Of a stretch of DNA of 35,735 bases, positions 20,314 through 29,919 are shown one piece after another. The stretch is taken from contig JANLIB010000116.1 of NCBI GenBank assembly GCA_024653675.1, positions 1-35,735 on the forward strand, written 5' to 3'. A program made the position numbers and the translations under genes. The notes beneath the pieces are model-generated. The model had not been told where the DNA came from and made no database searches. It worked only from the letters and a program-made list of their open reading frames with translations. Numbering within the stretch: the first letter of the stretch is position 1; each line of letters opens with the position of its first letter. The stretch is from Gallionella sp. (lineage in GTDB: Bacteria; Pseudomonadota; Gammaproteobacteria; Burkholderiales; Gallionellaceae).

Positions 20314-21767
20314 GCACTGCCCCCCGCTATTTTTTTGGCGTCGGCCACACTCAACTCACCGCTCAGCAGCTTCGGCAGCAGTGTGTCTCGCAGGGTGGCG
20401 AGGGTGCGGGATTGCTCAATGTTGGCGTGAATCATCGTCATCCACGGCTTTGTTATTTCGCCGAAGCGTTGAGCGATCTTTGCGGACGGTACAGCGATTT
20501 GGAATTGAGCGAAACATTCAGACGGAACACGCTGGCGTCCGCTGGTGCCGGTCATATTTTGGATAGCGTGGAGACGGAGCGCGTCGGAGCGGGCGAGGTA
20601 ATAGCCGAACTCTGGCGTCAATGGTGGCTTCGGGGCAAAGACAATGTATTCGGTCGAGCCCCAGCCGACTTGGCCTTCTTCGAGAAAATCAACGAAAGCA
20701 CTCTTGCCGTTCTCAAGGCAAGGCGTAATGCGTGCCAAGAGCGTGTCGCCGTTTTGGAACTTGGTGCCGGAACTAAACTTGCGGTGGATGACTTCATCGG
20801 CGGCGTGGCCCTGCGTTGGCATGTTTTTCATATCGAGGTAAGGCGAGATAGCTCCACTCTTCAATGTGCGGCGCGGATTGACTTCGATGACTTCAGACAT
20901 TGGCTTCACTTCCCACCCCTGCGGAATATGACCGAGGGGAGAATCTTGAAAGTGTGCGGGGAAGAGTGCGGCAGTGGTAGCGTCAAGGCCAGCGGGTTTG
21001 CGGCCATCGAGTTTGGCGCGGATGGGATCAAAATCCACGAACCAGCTCTGGAACAGCGCCCGTGCCATCGTCTCCAACGTTGCGTTCATCCGCCGGTTCA
21101 TTTCGATCTTGTCATCCAGCGTGCCGAGGATGTGGGCGATGGCTTTTTGTTCGGCGAGAGGTGGGATTTGAACCGAGAACGCCCGTAGGTCTTTTAGAAG
21201 AAGATTCTTCTGGGTCGTGCCCGCAGCAAAGTCACTCAGGCGAGCGTTGTCGAATTGAAGTACATAGTAAAGGAAGCGGGGTAGAACGATTTCCTTCTTT
21301 GGTTTGAGTATCGCGACGCTCTTCTGAAACGTCGTCCGCATAGTTCTTGGGTCATCTGGCGCTATCGCCATCCGGCCAATAGTTCCAGTGTTCGTGAAAA
21401 GAATGTCGCCCGCCCTCAAATTCGTTCGCCGGTGTGTTTCGAGAAAATCAACCTCCGTGATTTGCCGTCCGTTGTCATAAACTAGGCGGCCTCCGAAAAC
21501 ATCCTTCACGCTCAGGAAGTAGTATCCAGAACCTGCTTCGTTGCAGCAGTCACCGTGCTTCCCATCGGTGATGAGGCTGCACAGTTCACCAAGGGAGTGC
21601 TGTCGCCACTCAGCCCCGCAGGTTAGGTTAGCTGCTTCATGGTTCGACACGCTCACCACCGACGGATGTAACCCAACATCGCCATGCGCAGAAACGTTGC
21701 TCGTCGGGTTACGCCCTGACGGGCTAACCCGACCTACGTTTGCCGCATTGTCTGCGCACTTACGCAT
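20310..21767 (-). CDS. hsdS: type I restriction enzyme, S (specificity) subunit
   Basis: HsdS recognises the bipartite DNA target for both methylation and cleavage. It has two target-recognition domains (about 55-180 and 285-430 counting from the in-frame ATG at 21794), each followed by a conserved helical region: QIPPLAEQKAIAHILGTLDD with EMNRRMNATLE, and QSRTLATLRDTLLPKLLSGE. The start is uncertain: ATG 21767 overlaps the mntA stop by 8 nt, ATG 21794 is further upstream, and GTG codons at 21650-21659 would begin just before the normal HsdS sequence (EWRQHSLGELCSLITDG). The ~35 codons between are largely a palindromic repeat. The stop overlaps the RT start. A second copy of its 3' end exists at 18668-18734. 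Confidence 0.92.
   Translation of the reverse strand: MRKCADNAANVGRVSPSGRNPTSNVSAHGDVGLHPSVVSVSNHEAANLTCGAEWRQHSLGELCSLITDGKHGDCCNEAGSGYYFLSVKDVFGGRLVYDNGRQITEVDFLETHRRTNLRAGDILFTNTGTIGRMAIAPDDPRTMRTTFQKSVAILKPKKEIVLPRFLYYVLQFDNARLSDFAAGTTQKNLLLKDLRAFSVQIPPLAEQKAIAHILGTLDDKIEMNRRMNATLETMARALFQSWFVDFDPIRAKLDGRKPAGLDATTAALFPAHFQDSPLGHIPQGWEVKPMSEVIEVNPRRTLKSGAISPYLDMKNMPTQGHAADEVIHRKFSSGTKFQNGDTLLARITPCLENGKSAFVDFLEEGQVGWGSTEYIVFAPKPPLTPEFGYYLARSDALRLHAIQNMTGTSGRQRVPSECFAQFQIAVPSAKIAQRFGEITKPWMTMIHANIEQSRTLATLRDTLLPKLLSGELSVADAKKIAGGSA
21703..21733. repeat. palindromic repeat at the 5' end of hsdS
   Basis: GTCGGGTTA (21703-21711) pairs with TAACCCGAC (21725-21733) and the stem continues inward through GCCC/GGGC around a TGAC loop. 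This is a common dispersed repeat type. In the hsdS frame it codes for GRVSPSGRNPT, residues with no relation to HsdS proteins. The adjoining GGATGTAACCCAACATCGCC (21664-21683) looks like part of a related unit. Confidence 0.7.
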
Positions 21768-22098
21768 CCCCGCCCCCAGCCTGCACCACCACATACGCCC
21801 GCTCGATCTCGCGATGGAAGCTGGCCGGGATATGCGCCCAATCCACCACGTCCACGCGGATGGGCAGCTTGCTTTCCACCAAGGCTTCCTGCATTTCCCA
21901 CAGCTGCGGCGTTTCCTGTTTCAGGTCAGCAGGCTGACGCACAACCAGGTCAAGGTCGCTGGCTTCGTGACCGTCGCCATTGACGCGGCTACCGTAGGCC
22001 CAGACCTCGGCTTGCGGCAGGTGCTGGCGCAGCAGTTCGCGCAGCAATGCCAGATGCTGCGGCTGCATATCCAACCGTTCCAGCGCCAGTTCAGGCAT
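21760..22098 (-). CDS. mntA: MntA-type nucleotidyltransferase antitoxin (type VII toxin-antitoxin)
   Basis: This 112-residue minimal nucleotidyltransferase has the signature G36-S37-x10-D48-x-D50 (YGSRVNGDGHEASDLDL) and a later DVVD (83-86) that would provide the third acidic residue. In characterised HepT/MntA pairs the antitoxin transfers AMP onto the HEPN RNase near its active site and silences it. I chose ATG 22098 ([12 protein letters not shown]); it overlaps the hepT stop by 8 nt (ATGCCTGA). The upstream in-frame ATG 22152 would overlap hepT much more. Its stop overlaps the hsdS frame, so it is embedded in the type I RM operon. Confidence 0.9.
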   Translation of the reverse strand: MPELALERLDMQPQHLALLRELLRQHLPQAEVWAYGSRVNGDGHEASDLDLVVRQPADLKQETPQLWEMQEALVESKLPIRVDVVDWAHIPASFHREIERAYVVVQAGGGDA

Positions 22099-22527
22099 TG
22101 TTCTTTCCTTCGCCGTAGCGTTCTCGCAGGACGGCTTCCAGCCGCGCCACATCGGTGATGAAGTTGGGTATCAGCTTGAGCGTTTCTTTGGCAAAGCCTT
22201 CGCCGTAGTCATGGGCGGTGTTGTTGCGGTTGTCGCGATAGGCAAACCAGCGTTCCACTTCTTCCAGCGTCATCAGGCCATGGGTGGCGGATAACCTCAG
22301 CACATCCTTGATGGGGGTAGAGTCCAGTTTTTTTGCGCCGTATCCGTAATCGCGCAGGGCTTTTTTTAACAGTTTGAAGCTGGTTTCCTGCGTCAGTTCG
22401 TAGCCTTTGACGATGGCGTTGCGGTAGATTTCCTGGTCTATGGTTTCTGGCGCGGCCTGCTCAAAAAAAGTGAGCGATGAGCGCAGGGTCTGGATGCAAC
22501 GCTTGAGGTGATCGGTGTTCAGATTCA

Positions 22528-22531
<4 letters not shown>
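22091..22531 (-). CDS. hepT: HepT-type HEPN RNase toxin (type VII toxin-antitoxin)
   Basis: The 146-residue helical protein carries the HEPN active-site motif R102-x4-H107-x-Y109 (RNNTAHDY), the form typical of HepT RNases paired with MntA nucleotidyltransferases. Residues 30-60 ([25 protein letters not shown]) match the HI0074/HepT family. It is expected to cleave RNA, with the tyrosine as the probable AMPylation site. ATG 22531 overlaps the hsdM stop (ATGA), so toxin translation is coupled to the methylase. A second ATG directly follows at 22528. Confidence 0.9.
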
Positions 22532-24210
<1,679 letters not shown>

Positions 24211-24456
24211 CAGACTTCCCTGAGTTTTTTATTAGGGGGCGACCATGCTGAAAAATCACGGGCGCCGGAAGGGAATGCTAGCAGATTTCGGCGCATCAAT
24301 GGCCTTCACTCGATCCCGAAATAAAATGGATCAGGCTCGTACTCTTCCGCAACTGAATGACTACTTCGGTCGAAAGTTGCGCGTCCAGACCAACTGCTTT
24401 TGTGCACCGCAATTGACGATCTTGAAATGGGTGTGATTGGGTGTATTATTGGTTCC

Positions 24457-25506
24457 ATGATTAGAGCCGATACAATCCAGATCACCCCGGACATCCTGTC
24501 ACTGATTGTCCGGATTGATGAATTCAAGGGCGCATGGCGTGCCTTGGGGACGCTGGCGCCTGATCGGCTGTCGGCCCTGCTGCGCGTCGCCACAATCGAG
24601 AGCATTGGCTCATCCACCCGCATCGAGGGAAGCAAGCTATCCGACCGCGAGATCGAGCGCTTGCTATCTAATCTGCAAATCAAGAACTTCACCAGTCGCG
24701 ACGAGCAGGAGGTAGCCGGCTACGCGGAAATCATGGAATTGGTGTTTACATCGTGGCAAGACATCACCTTCACCGAAAACCACATCAAGCAGTTGCATCA
24801 GAATCTGCTCGTCTACAGCGAGAAGGATGCAAGGCATCGCGGCAACTACAAGACTACGTCCAATAGCGTCGCCGCCTTCGATGACAATGGCAAGCAAATC
24901 GGCATTGTGTTCCAGACGGCCTCGCCCTTCGACACGCCACGCCTGATGACGGAGTTGGTCACTTGGGTACAAGAGGAACGCACTGCCGGACACCTGCACC
25001 CTTTGTTAATCATTGCGCTGTGGGTGGTGGTATTTCTGGAGATACATCCGTTTCAGGACGGCAATGGTCGGCTCTCCCGCGCGCTTACGACATTACTGCT
25101 ATTGCAGGCGGGTTATGCCTATGTACCATACAGCTCTCTGGAAAGTGTCATTGAGCAGAACAAGGAAGCCTATTATCTGGCACTGCGTCAGACCCAGGGG
25201 ACGATCCGCAGCGATGCCCCAAACTGGCAACCGTGGCTGGTGTTCTTCCTGCGATCACTCACCGAACAGGTCAGGCGGCTTGAAAAGAAGGTGGAGCGCG
25301 AAAAACTTGTGCTGGCCGCCTTGCCGGAACTCTCGCTGCAAATCGTCGAATTTGCCCGCGAGCATGGTCGCGTCACCATCGGCGAGGCCATAAAGCTGAC
25401 CGGAGCAAGCCGCAATACGCTCAAGCAGCATTTTCGGGCGCTGGTTGAGCGCGGGCACCTGACCCAGCGCGGTAGCGGGCGTGGCGTCTGGTACGAACTG
25501 CGCTGA
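24457..25506 (+). CDS. Fic family protein (AMP-transferase type) with N-terminal inhibitory motif and winged helix
   Basis: Fic proteins usually transfer AMP from ATP to a hydroxyl of a target protein. The active-site motif is complete: H197-PFQDGNGR-205. The inhibitory motif S53-x3-E57-G58 (STRIEG) lies before the Fic core, which makes this a class II, self-inhibited Fic. The C-terminal 60-70 residues (VTIGEAIKLTGASRNTLKQHF) form a winged helix, as in the long Fic/DOC-type proteins. I start at ATG 24457 (MIRADTIQITPDIL), giving 349 residues; the frame extends 19 codons upstream. It is divergent from hsdM and is the last gene before the right island end. Confidence 0.92.
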   Translation: MIRADTIQITPDILSLIVRIDEFKGAWRALGTLAPDRLSALLRVATIESIGSSTRIEGSKLSDREIERLLSNLQIKNFTSRDEQEVAGYAEIMELVFTSWQDITFTENHIKQLHQNLLVYSEKDARHRGNYKTTSNSVAAFDDNGKQIGIVFQTASPFDTPRLMTELVTWVQEERTAGHLHPLLIIALWVVVFLEIHPFQDGNGRLSRALTTLLLLQAGYAYVPYSSLESVIEQNKEAYYLALRQTQGTIRSDAPNWQPWLVFFLRSLTEQVRRLEKKVEREKLVLAALPELSLQIVEFAREHGRVTIGEAIKLTGASRNTLKQHFRALVERGHLTQRGSGRGVWYELR

Positions 25507-25556
25507 TTTCACTCCTGCGGGATGTCGAGTCAAGTCCAAAGTCATCCGATCACGCT

Positions 25557-25578
25557 GGGGGTATTATTGGGGGTATTT
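25557..25578. repeat. two direct copies of GGGGGTATT, arm-site-like
   Basis: GGGGGTATTA (25557-25566) and GGGGGTATTT (25569-25578) lie 12 bp apart, about 70 bp from the right att copy. Tandem GGGGGTAT motifs are commonly seen next to tRNA-targeting integrase genes. This may be a recombinase arm-binding site, though no recombinase gene remains; inference. Confidence 0.35.
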
Positions 25579-25647
25579 ACCGAAATCGAACGGAATTATT
25601 TTGGTCTGATGTCGAACACTGATGCGGCCTTGCTGGACGTGAGTACG

Positions 25648-25753
25648 ATTCCCGCCGTCCCACCAACAAATAAAAACGGCACCCTTGTGGTGTCGTGTGT
25701 ATTTGTTGAGTTGTGATTGCACGGGAATTGAATCCGCGTCCGGCACGGGCGCG
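25648..25753 (+). repeat. right direct repeat (attR), copy of the ssrA 3' end
   Basis: It matches 12349-12455, with one base lost in the CCACCA region and three substitutions, two of which weaken the terminator T-run. It contains the T-arm end, the terminator stem, and the inverted T-arm copy. It does not rebuild a whole tmRNA. Confidence 0.8.
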
Positions 25754-25940
25754 GGGCGAAGGGCGTTAAACAAACAGCACCTGCGTGCTGTTTGTAGCCC
25801 GGAGCGGCATTCGCGTGCAAGCGAATGTGCGGCCTGCAAGGCAGCAGGAAATTCGAGCAGCACTGCTGCGAGCCTGCGAACGACAACGCGCATGCAGGCG
25901 CGTTGGCTGGACAGGGTGGCCAATTTCCGGCGAGCGCAGC
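25754..25940. repeat. chain of short hairpins right of attR
   Basis: This non-coding stretch has successive palindromes: CAAACAGCA/TGCTGTTTG, CATTCGC/GCGAATG, GCCTGCAAGGC, GCAGCACTGCTGC, CAACGCGC/GCGCGTTG, and GGCGAGCGCAGCTCGCC. The part 25852-25925 is shared with the left island end. No gene is seen between 25507 and 26164; 25941-26047 show nothing further. Confidence 0.6.
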
Positions 25941-26047
25941 TCGCCAAAACAATTCGACCTGAAACCCTTGGCTACCGGAATCCTCGGTTATCACTTCGTC
26001 GATGGAGTGGCAGGGGCGCGAGCGCGTGAACTGAACGAGTCGCTTGT

Positions 26048-26157
26048 GGGCGCCTCTAAAAAATTCAGATTTCGTCATTTCGGCGAAGGCCGGAATCCAG
26101 TATTTTTAATTGGTTGGACACCGGCCTTCGCCGGTGTGACGATTTTTAGAGGTGTCC
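26048..26157. mobile_element. 110-bp MITE-like element
   Basis: The ends GGGCGCCTCTAAAA (26048-26061) and, on the other strand, GGACACCTCTAAAA (26144-26157) match in 12 of 14 positions. The interior is a long imperfect palindrome built from a GTCATTTCGGCGAAGGCCGG-type repeat. It has no coding capacity. A second element with nearly the same ends lies at 35595-35735. Confidence 0.65.
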
Positions 26158-26164
26158 TTGTGCA

Positions 26165-27643
26165 TCACCGCAAGCCATAAGGTTTTCGCCCGTATAGCGC
26201 TCCTTGCTCCCAATTATAAAGTACGCGCCATCCGCCACTGGTCATTAAATAATTATGAAGCGGATAGTATTCCCCAGTCAGCGGGTTCCGGTAAGGCAGA
26301 ATCACAAAATCAAAATCGGCCTGGCCAAGCCATGCAATCCCTTCCGGCGTCGCCCACAGGATATGGGTGTAATACATCAGACGGCTATCATCCAGCATTC
26401 TGCCGTCAACAAATACCTTGATTGTGGGGTCAAGCTGCCAAAGCAGATACCCTCCCCAATTGATATGATTGAACACCCTGCCGGCGGATCCGGCAGAACG
26501 TAAATATTCAACCGCCCCCACCGGGAATCTGGATTGGTTTACCTTTTCCTGTTGCGGACCAGCTTTGCCATAAACACTTGCCAGCAATAGCAGCGTCAAT
26601 CCAGCCACACCTGTCGATGCGATGACATTGGCACGCTGCCAATATTTATCGGGGGCAGTCAAACATTGTGCAATATAAGGAGCTGCAACCAGCAGGAAAA
26701 ATGTAAAGTAACGGTGTGACACCGCACTGATTGCGCCCAGGAAGATTACAAGCGCAGCCTGGCGCAGGTCTTTGCGTGCCAGGCGCGGTAATACCGCCAG
26801 CGCCAGCAGATAGAACACCCCAATCCAGAACTGCGGCAAGATATAACCAAGTTGATAAATCCTGAATGCGCTCATGTAGTCGGATGTCGCCTTCTCAAGC
26901 GGGCTTCCCTGCAATTGATAAACAAGGAGGTAGGTGGTTATCCCGTTGGGTGTCAACAAGGTTGCGCCAATGAATGCCGCTATGGAAATTGCCAACTCAC
27001 CCGGGCGCGCTCCGCGTTGCCTGCCAAAAAGCGGAGCGGCAATATCTGCTGCCAGATAAATCATCAACAGTGCGCTTCCGAGCGTCACGCCGCCGTGTCC
27101 GTTTGCCCATAGCACGCCGAGCACGGGTATCAGGATGGCTGGCCAGCGTGCCCCCGTTTTTTCACGCCAATCAAGCAACAGAAAAAGTAGCGCTGCAAAG
27201 GCGAAGGATAGAAGTTGTGGCCGGTCTGCGGTTTGGCCAAGCATCCCGAACCCTGCCACCGACAACAACAGCAGCGAGACTGTGGATCCGGCGCCCATGA
27301 ACCTGCTGCGCCAGTACAACACCGCCAAACATAGCCCCAACAAAGCGGCACGCAACAGAACCACACCCCATATGCCAAAATTCAGGAATATCTCATACAG
27401 GACAACCTGCGCGCCCCAATAATTGCGAAGTATTGTTTGACTGCGAACCGGGTTGGAATTTGAAAAAACGCCGAAAGGGTCTGTCGCCGGAACCTGCCCA
27501 TGCTCTACAATCCAGCGCCCGGTTGCAATGTGCCACCAAAAGTCAATGTCCCACACCGGAACCAGGAAACCCCAGAAAAAACCCGCCACCACAGCGGCTG
27601 CGGCAACAGTGGCAGCAACTTCTGCGCGGATTCTCAGTTTCAT
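26165..27643 (-). CDS. polytopic membrane protein, GT-C glycosyltransferase-like
   Basis: The 492-residue protein has an N-terminal membrane segment (10-30) followed by WDIDFWWHIATGRWIVEHG (about 31-49), a loop with acidic residues placed as in GT-C type glycosyltransferases (DxD-like first periplasmic loop). About ten further hydrophobic segments lie between 85 and 365. The C-terminal ~115 residues are soluble (VFNHINWGGYLLWQL, VFVDGRMLDD), which is also usual in this group. The substrate is unknown; a lipid-linked sugar is a reasonable guess. AAAGG lies upstream of ATG 27643. It follows uvrB in the same direction, separated by a possible 32-codon frame. Confidence 0.75.
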   Translation of the reverse strand: MKLRIRAEVAATVAAAAVVAGFFWGFLVPVWDIDFWWHIATGRWIVEHGQVPATDPFGVFSNSNPVRSQTILRNYWGAQVVLYEIFLNFGIWGVVLLRAALLGLCLAVLYWRSRFMGAGSTVSLLLLSVAGFGMLGQTADRPQLLSFAFAALLFLLLDWREKTGARWPAILIPVLGVLWANGHGGVTLGSALLMIYLAADIAAPLFGRQRGARPGELAISIAAFIGATLLTPNGITTYLLVYQLQGSPLEKATSDYMSAFRIYQLGYILPQFWIGVFYLLALAVLPRLARKDLRQAALVIFLGAISAVSHRYFTFFLLVAAPYIAQCLTAPDKYWQRANVIASTGVAGLTLLLLASVYGKAGPQQEKVNQSRFPVGAVEYLRSAGSAGRVFNHINWGGYLLWQLDPTIKVFVDGRMLDDSRLMYYTHILWATPEGIAWLGQADFDFVILPYRNPLTGEYYPLHNYLMTSGGWRVLYNWEQGALYGRKPYGLR

Positions 27644-27646
27644 CGG

Positions 27647-27745
27647 TTACACACCTTTCATCATGCGCTGCACCTGTGAGTTGATCGAACCGGCCAGGAT
27701 GATGCGGTTGCCACAGACAAGCGGTATCAGTTGAGGGAATTTCAC
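27647..27745 (-). CDS. possible 32-residue small protein between uvrB and the membrane protein gene
   Basis: A GTG at 27745 overlaps the uvrB stop (GTGA), and the frame runs 32 codons ([20 protein letters not shown] and 12 more residues) to TAA 3 nt before the next ATG. The tight packing on both sides is suggestive, but the sequence is too short to judge and matches nothing I know. It may be only chance or the tail of a lost gene. Confidence 0.25.
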   Translation of the reverse strand: MKFPQLIPLVCGNRIILAGSINSQVQRMMKGV

Positions 27746-29766
27746 AGCGGCGAGATCAGCACGCTCTCGCGCAGTTTCTTCAACTGGTCGCGCAGCCCGG
27801 TGGCTTTTTCGAACTCCAGATTCCGTGCGGCTTGCAGCATTTCCTTTTCCAGCCGGATGATCTCCTTTGACACTTCCTTTTCGCTCATCGCCAGATATTT
27901 CGCCTGTTCCTGGGCAGCCTTGAGCTGGCTGCGCGCGGCTTCCGGTTCGTACATGCCTTCGATGATGTCCTTGATGCGCTTCTGCACGCCCTGCGGGGTA
28001 ATGCCGTGCGCAAAGTTGTACGCAACCTGCTTGACGCGGCGGCGCTCGGTCTCATCTATCGCGCGGCGCATCGAGCCGGTGATACGGTCAGCATACAGCA
28101 GCGCTTTGCCGTTGATATGACGCGCAGCGCGGCCGATGGTCTGGATCAGCGAACGCTCGGAGCGCAGGAAGCCTTCCTTGTCGGCATCGAGGATCGCGAC
28201 CAGCGACACTTCGGGGATGTCCAGCCCTTCGCGCAGCAGATTGATTCCGACCAGCACGTCGAACATGCCGAGGCGCAAATCGCGGATGATCTCGACGCGC
28301 TCGACGGTTTCGATGTCGGAGTGCAGGTAGCGCACCTTGATGCCGTGCTCGGAAAAATAATCGGTGAGGTCTTCAGCCATGCGCTTGGTCAGCGTAGTGA
28401 CCAGCACGCGCTCACCCTGCTTCACGCGCAGATTGACTTCGGACATCAGGTCGTCCACCTGATGGATGGCGGGGCGCACTTCGATCTGCGGATCAATCAG
28501 CCCGGTCGGGCGCACCAGTTGCTCGACCACCTGGCCGGTGTGTTCGGCTTCGTACACAGATGGCGTGGCGGAAATAAATACGCTCTGGCGCATCACTTTT
28601 TCGAATTCGTCGAAGCGCAACGGGCGGTTGTCCATCGCGGAAGGCAGGCGGAATCCGTAGTTGACCAGGTTTTCCTTGCGCGCGCGGTCGCCCTTGTACA
28701 TGCCGCCGATCTGCGGGATCGTGACGTGGCTCTCGTCGATGAACATCAGCGCGTTGGGCGGGAGGTAATCGATCAGCGTCGGCGGCGGCTCGCCCGGCTT
28801 GCGTCCGGACAGGTGGCGCGAGTAATTCTCGATGCCCTTGCAGAAGCCGATCTCGTTGAGCATCTCCAGGTCGTGGCGGGTGCGCTGCTCGATGCGCTGC
28901 GCCTCGACCAGTTTGTTTTCGCGTTGATAGAACGCGATGCGCTCGGCCAGCTCGACCTTGATTGTTTCCAGCGCGGCCAGCACCGTGCTGCGCGGCGTGA
29001 CGTAATGGCTGGACGGATAGACGGTGTAGCGCGGCACTTTCTGCAGGATGTGCCCGGTGAGCGGGTCGAACAGCGACAGGGTTTCCACCTCGTCGTCGAA
29101 CAGCGTGACGCGCAGCGCATTCTCGTTGCTCTCGGCCGGGAAGATGTCGATCACATCGCCACGCACGCGGAATTTGCCGCGCGAAAAGTCGATCTCGTTG
29201 CGTTCGTATTGCATCTCGATCAGGCGCTTGATCACGTCGCGATGGTGCATCTTTTCGTTATGGCGTAAATGCAAAATCATGCCGTGGTAATCCACCGGGT
29301 CGCCGATGCCGTAGATCGCCGACACCGTCGCGACGATCACGCAGTCTTCGCGCTCCAGCAGCGCCTTGGTCGCGGACAGGCGCATCTGCTCGATCTGCTC
29401 ATTGATGCTGGAATCCTTCTCGATAAACACATCGCGCGACGGCACATAGGCCTCGGGCTGGTAGTAGTCGTAATAGGAAACAAAATATTCGACCGCGTTA
29501 TCGGGAAAAAACTCGCGAAACTCGGAGTACAACTGCGCCGCCAGCGTCTTGTTCGGCGCCATGACCATCGCCGGGCGCCCAAGCTGCGCGATGACATTGG
29601 CCATCGTGAAGGTCTTGCCCGAGCCGGTCACGCCGAGCAGCGTCTGGAATGACAAGCCGTCGCGTATGCCCTCGACCAGCTGCGCGATCGCAGCCGGCTG
29701 GTCGCCCGCCGGTTCGAACGGCTGGTGCAGGCGGTAGGGGCTGTTGGGGAAGGTGATGATGTTCAT
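27742..29766 (-). CDS. uvrB: UvrABC excinuclease subunit B
   Basis: UvrB verifies damage after loading by UvrA and forms the incision complex with UvrC. The protein has 674 residues, the usual length. Walker A is GVTGSGKT (45-52). The damage-probing beta-hairpin is [13 protein letters not shown] (98-110). The DESH box lies in [13 protein letters not shown], and a helicase motif is in [12 protein letters not shown]-terminal UVR domain ([23 protein letters not shown] by parts) binds UvrC. The 5' end and upstream 50 bp are duplicated with divergence at 33645-33764, so the present start region may have arrived with the island next to it. Confidence 0.97.
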   Translation of the reverse strand: MNIITFPNSPYRLHQPFEPAGDQPAAIAQLVEGIRDGLSFQTLLGVTGSGKTFTMANVIAQLGRPAMVMAPNKTLAAQLYSEFREFFPDNAVEYFVSYYDYYQPEAYVPSRDVFIEKDSSINEQIEQMRLSATKALLEREDCVIVATVSAIYGIGDPVDYHGMILHLRHNEKMHHRDVIKRLIEMQYERNEIDFSRGKFRVRGDVIDIFPAESNENALRVTLFDDEVETLSLFDPLTGHILQKVPRYTVYPSSHYVTPRSTVLAALETIKVELAERIAFYQRENKLVEAQRIEQRTRHDLEMLNEIGFCKGIENYSRHLSGRKPGEPPPTLIDYLPPNALMFIDESHVTIPQIGGMYKGDRARKENLVNYGFRLPSAMDNRPLRFDEFEKVMRQSVFISATPSVYEAEHTGQVVEQLVRPTGLIDPQIEVRPAIHQVDDLMSEVNLRVKQGERVLVTTLTKRMAEDLTDYFSEHGIKVRYLHSDIETVERVEIIRDLRLGMFDVLVGINLLREGLDIPEVSLVAILDADKEGFLRSERSLIQTIGRAARHINGKALLYADRITGSMRRAIDETERRRVKQVAYNFAHGITPQGVQKRIKDIIEGMYEPEAARSQLKAAQEQAKYLAMSEKEVSKEIIRLEKEMLQAARNLEFEKATGLRDQLKKLRESVLISPL

Positions 29767-29815
29767 GGTGAGGTGCGTATTGTACGGGGAATGGGGCGAT
29801 TGCTAAACGGGGAGG
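29696..29815. repeat. direct repeat covering the uvrB 5' end, left of island 2
   Basis: These 120 bp (first ~23 codons of uvrB plus its upstream sequence) match 33645-33764 without gaps at about 97 of 120 positions by hand count. The two copies bracket the ParA/HEPN and DUF4143 genes. Confidence 0.85.
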
Positions 29816-29919
29816 TGTGGGGGAGAATGCAGCCACTGCCACAAGCCGAAGAACATAAATTTGAACATGGCCTTATTTCAGTAATTCTTTTTGTTCCAAA
29901 TTCAGGAGACATCATAAAA

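Noticed and set aside
25564-26078. Minus-strand frames of 127 and 160 codons at the right island end
   Set aside because: They are built from the attR repeat and hairpins and resemble the artefact at the left end, with no ribosome site or domain.
28006-29268. 420-codon open frame on the plus strand opposite uvrB
   Set aside because: It is the mirror of the uvrB coding sequence and has no family features.
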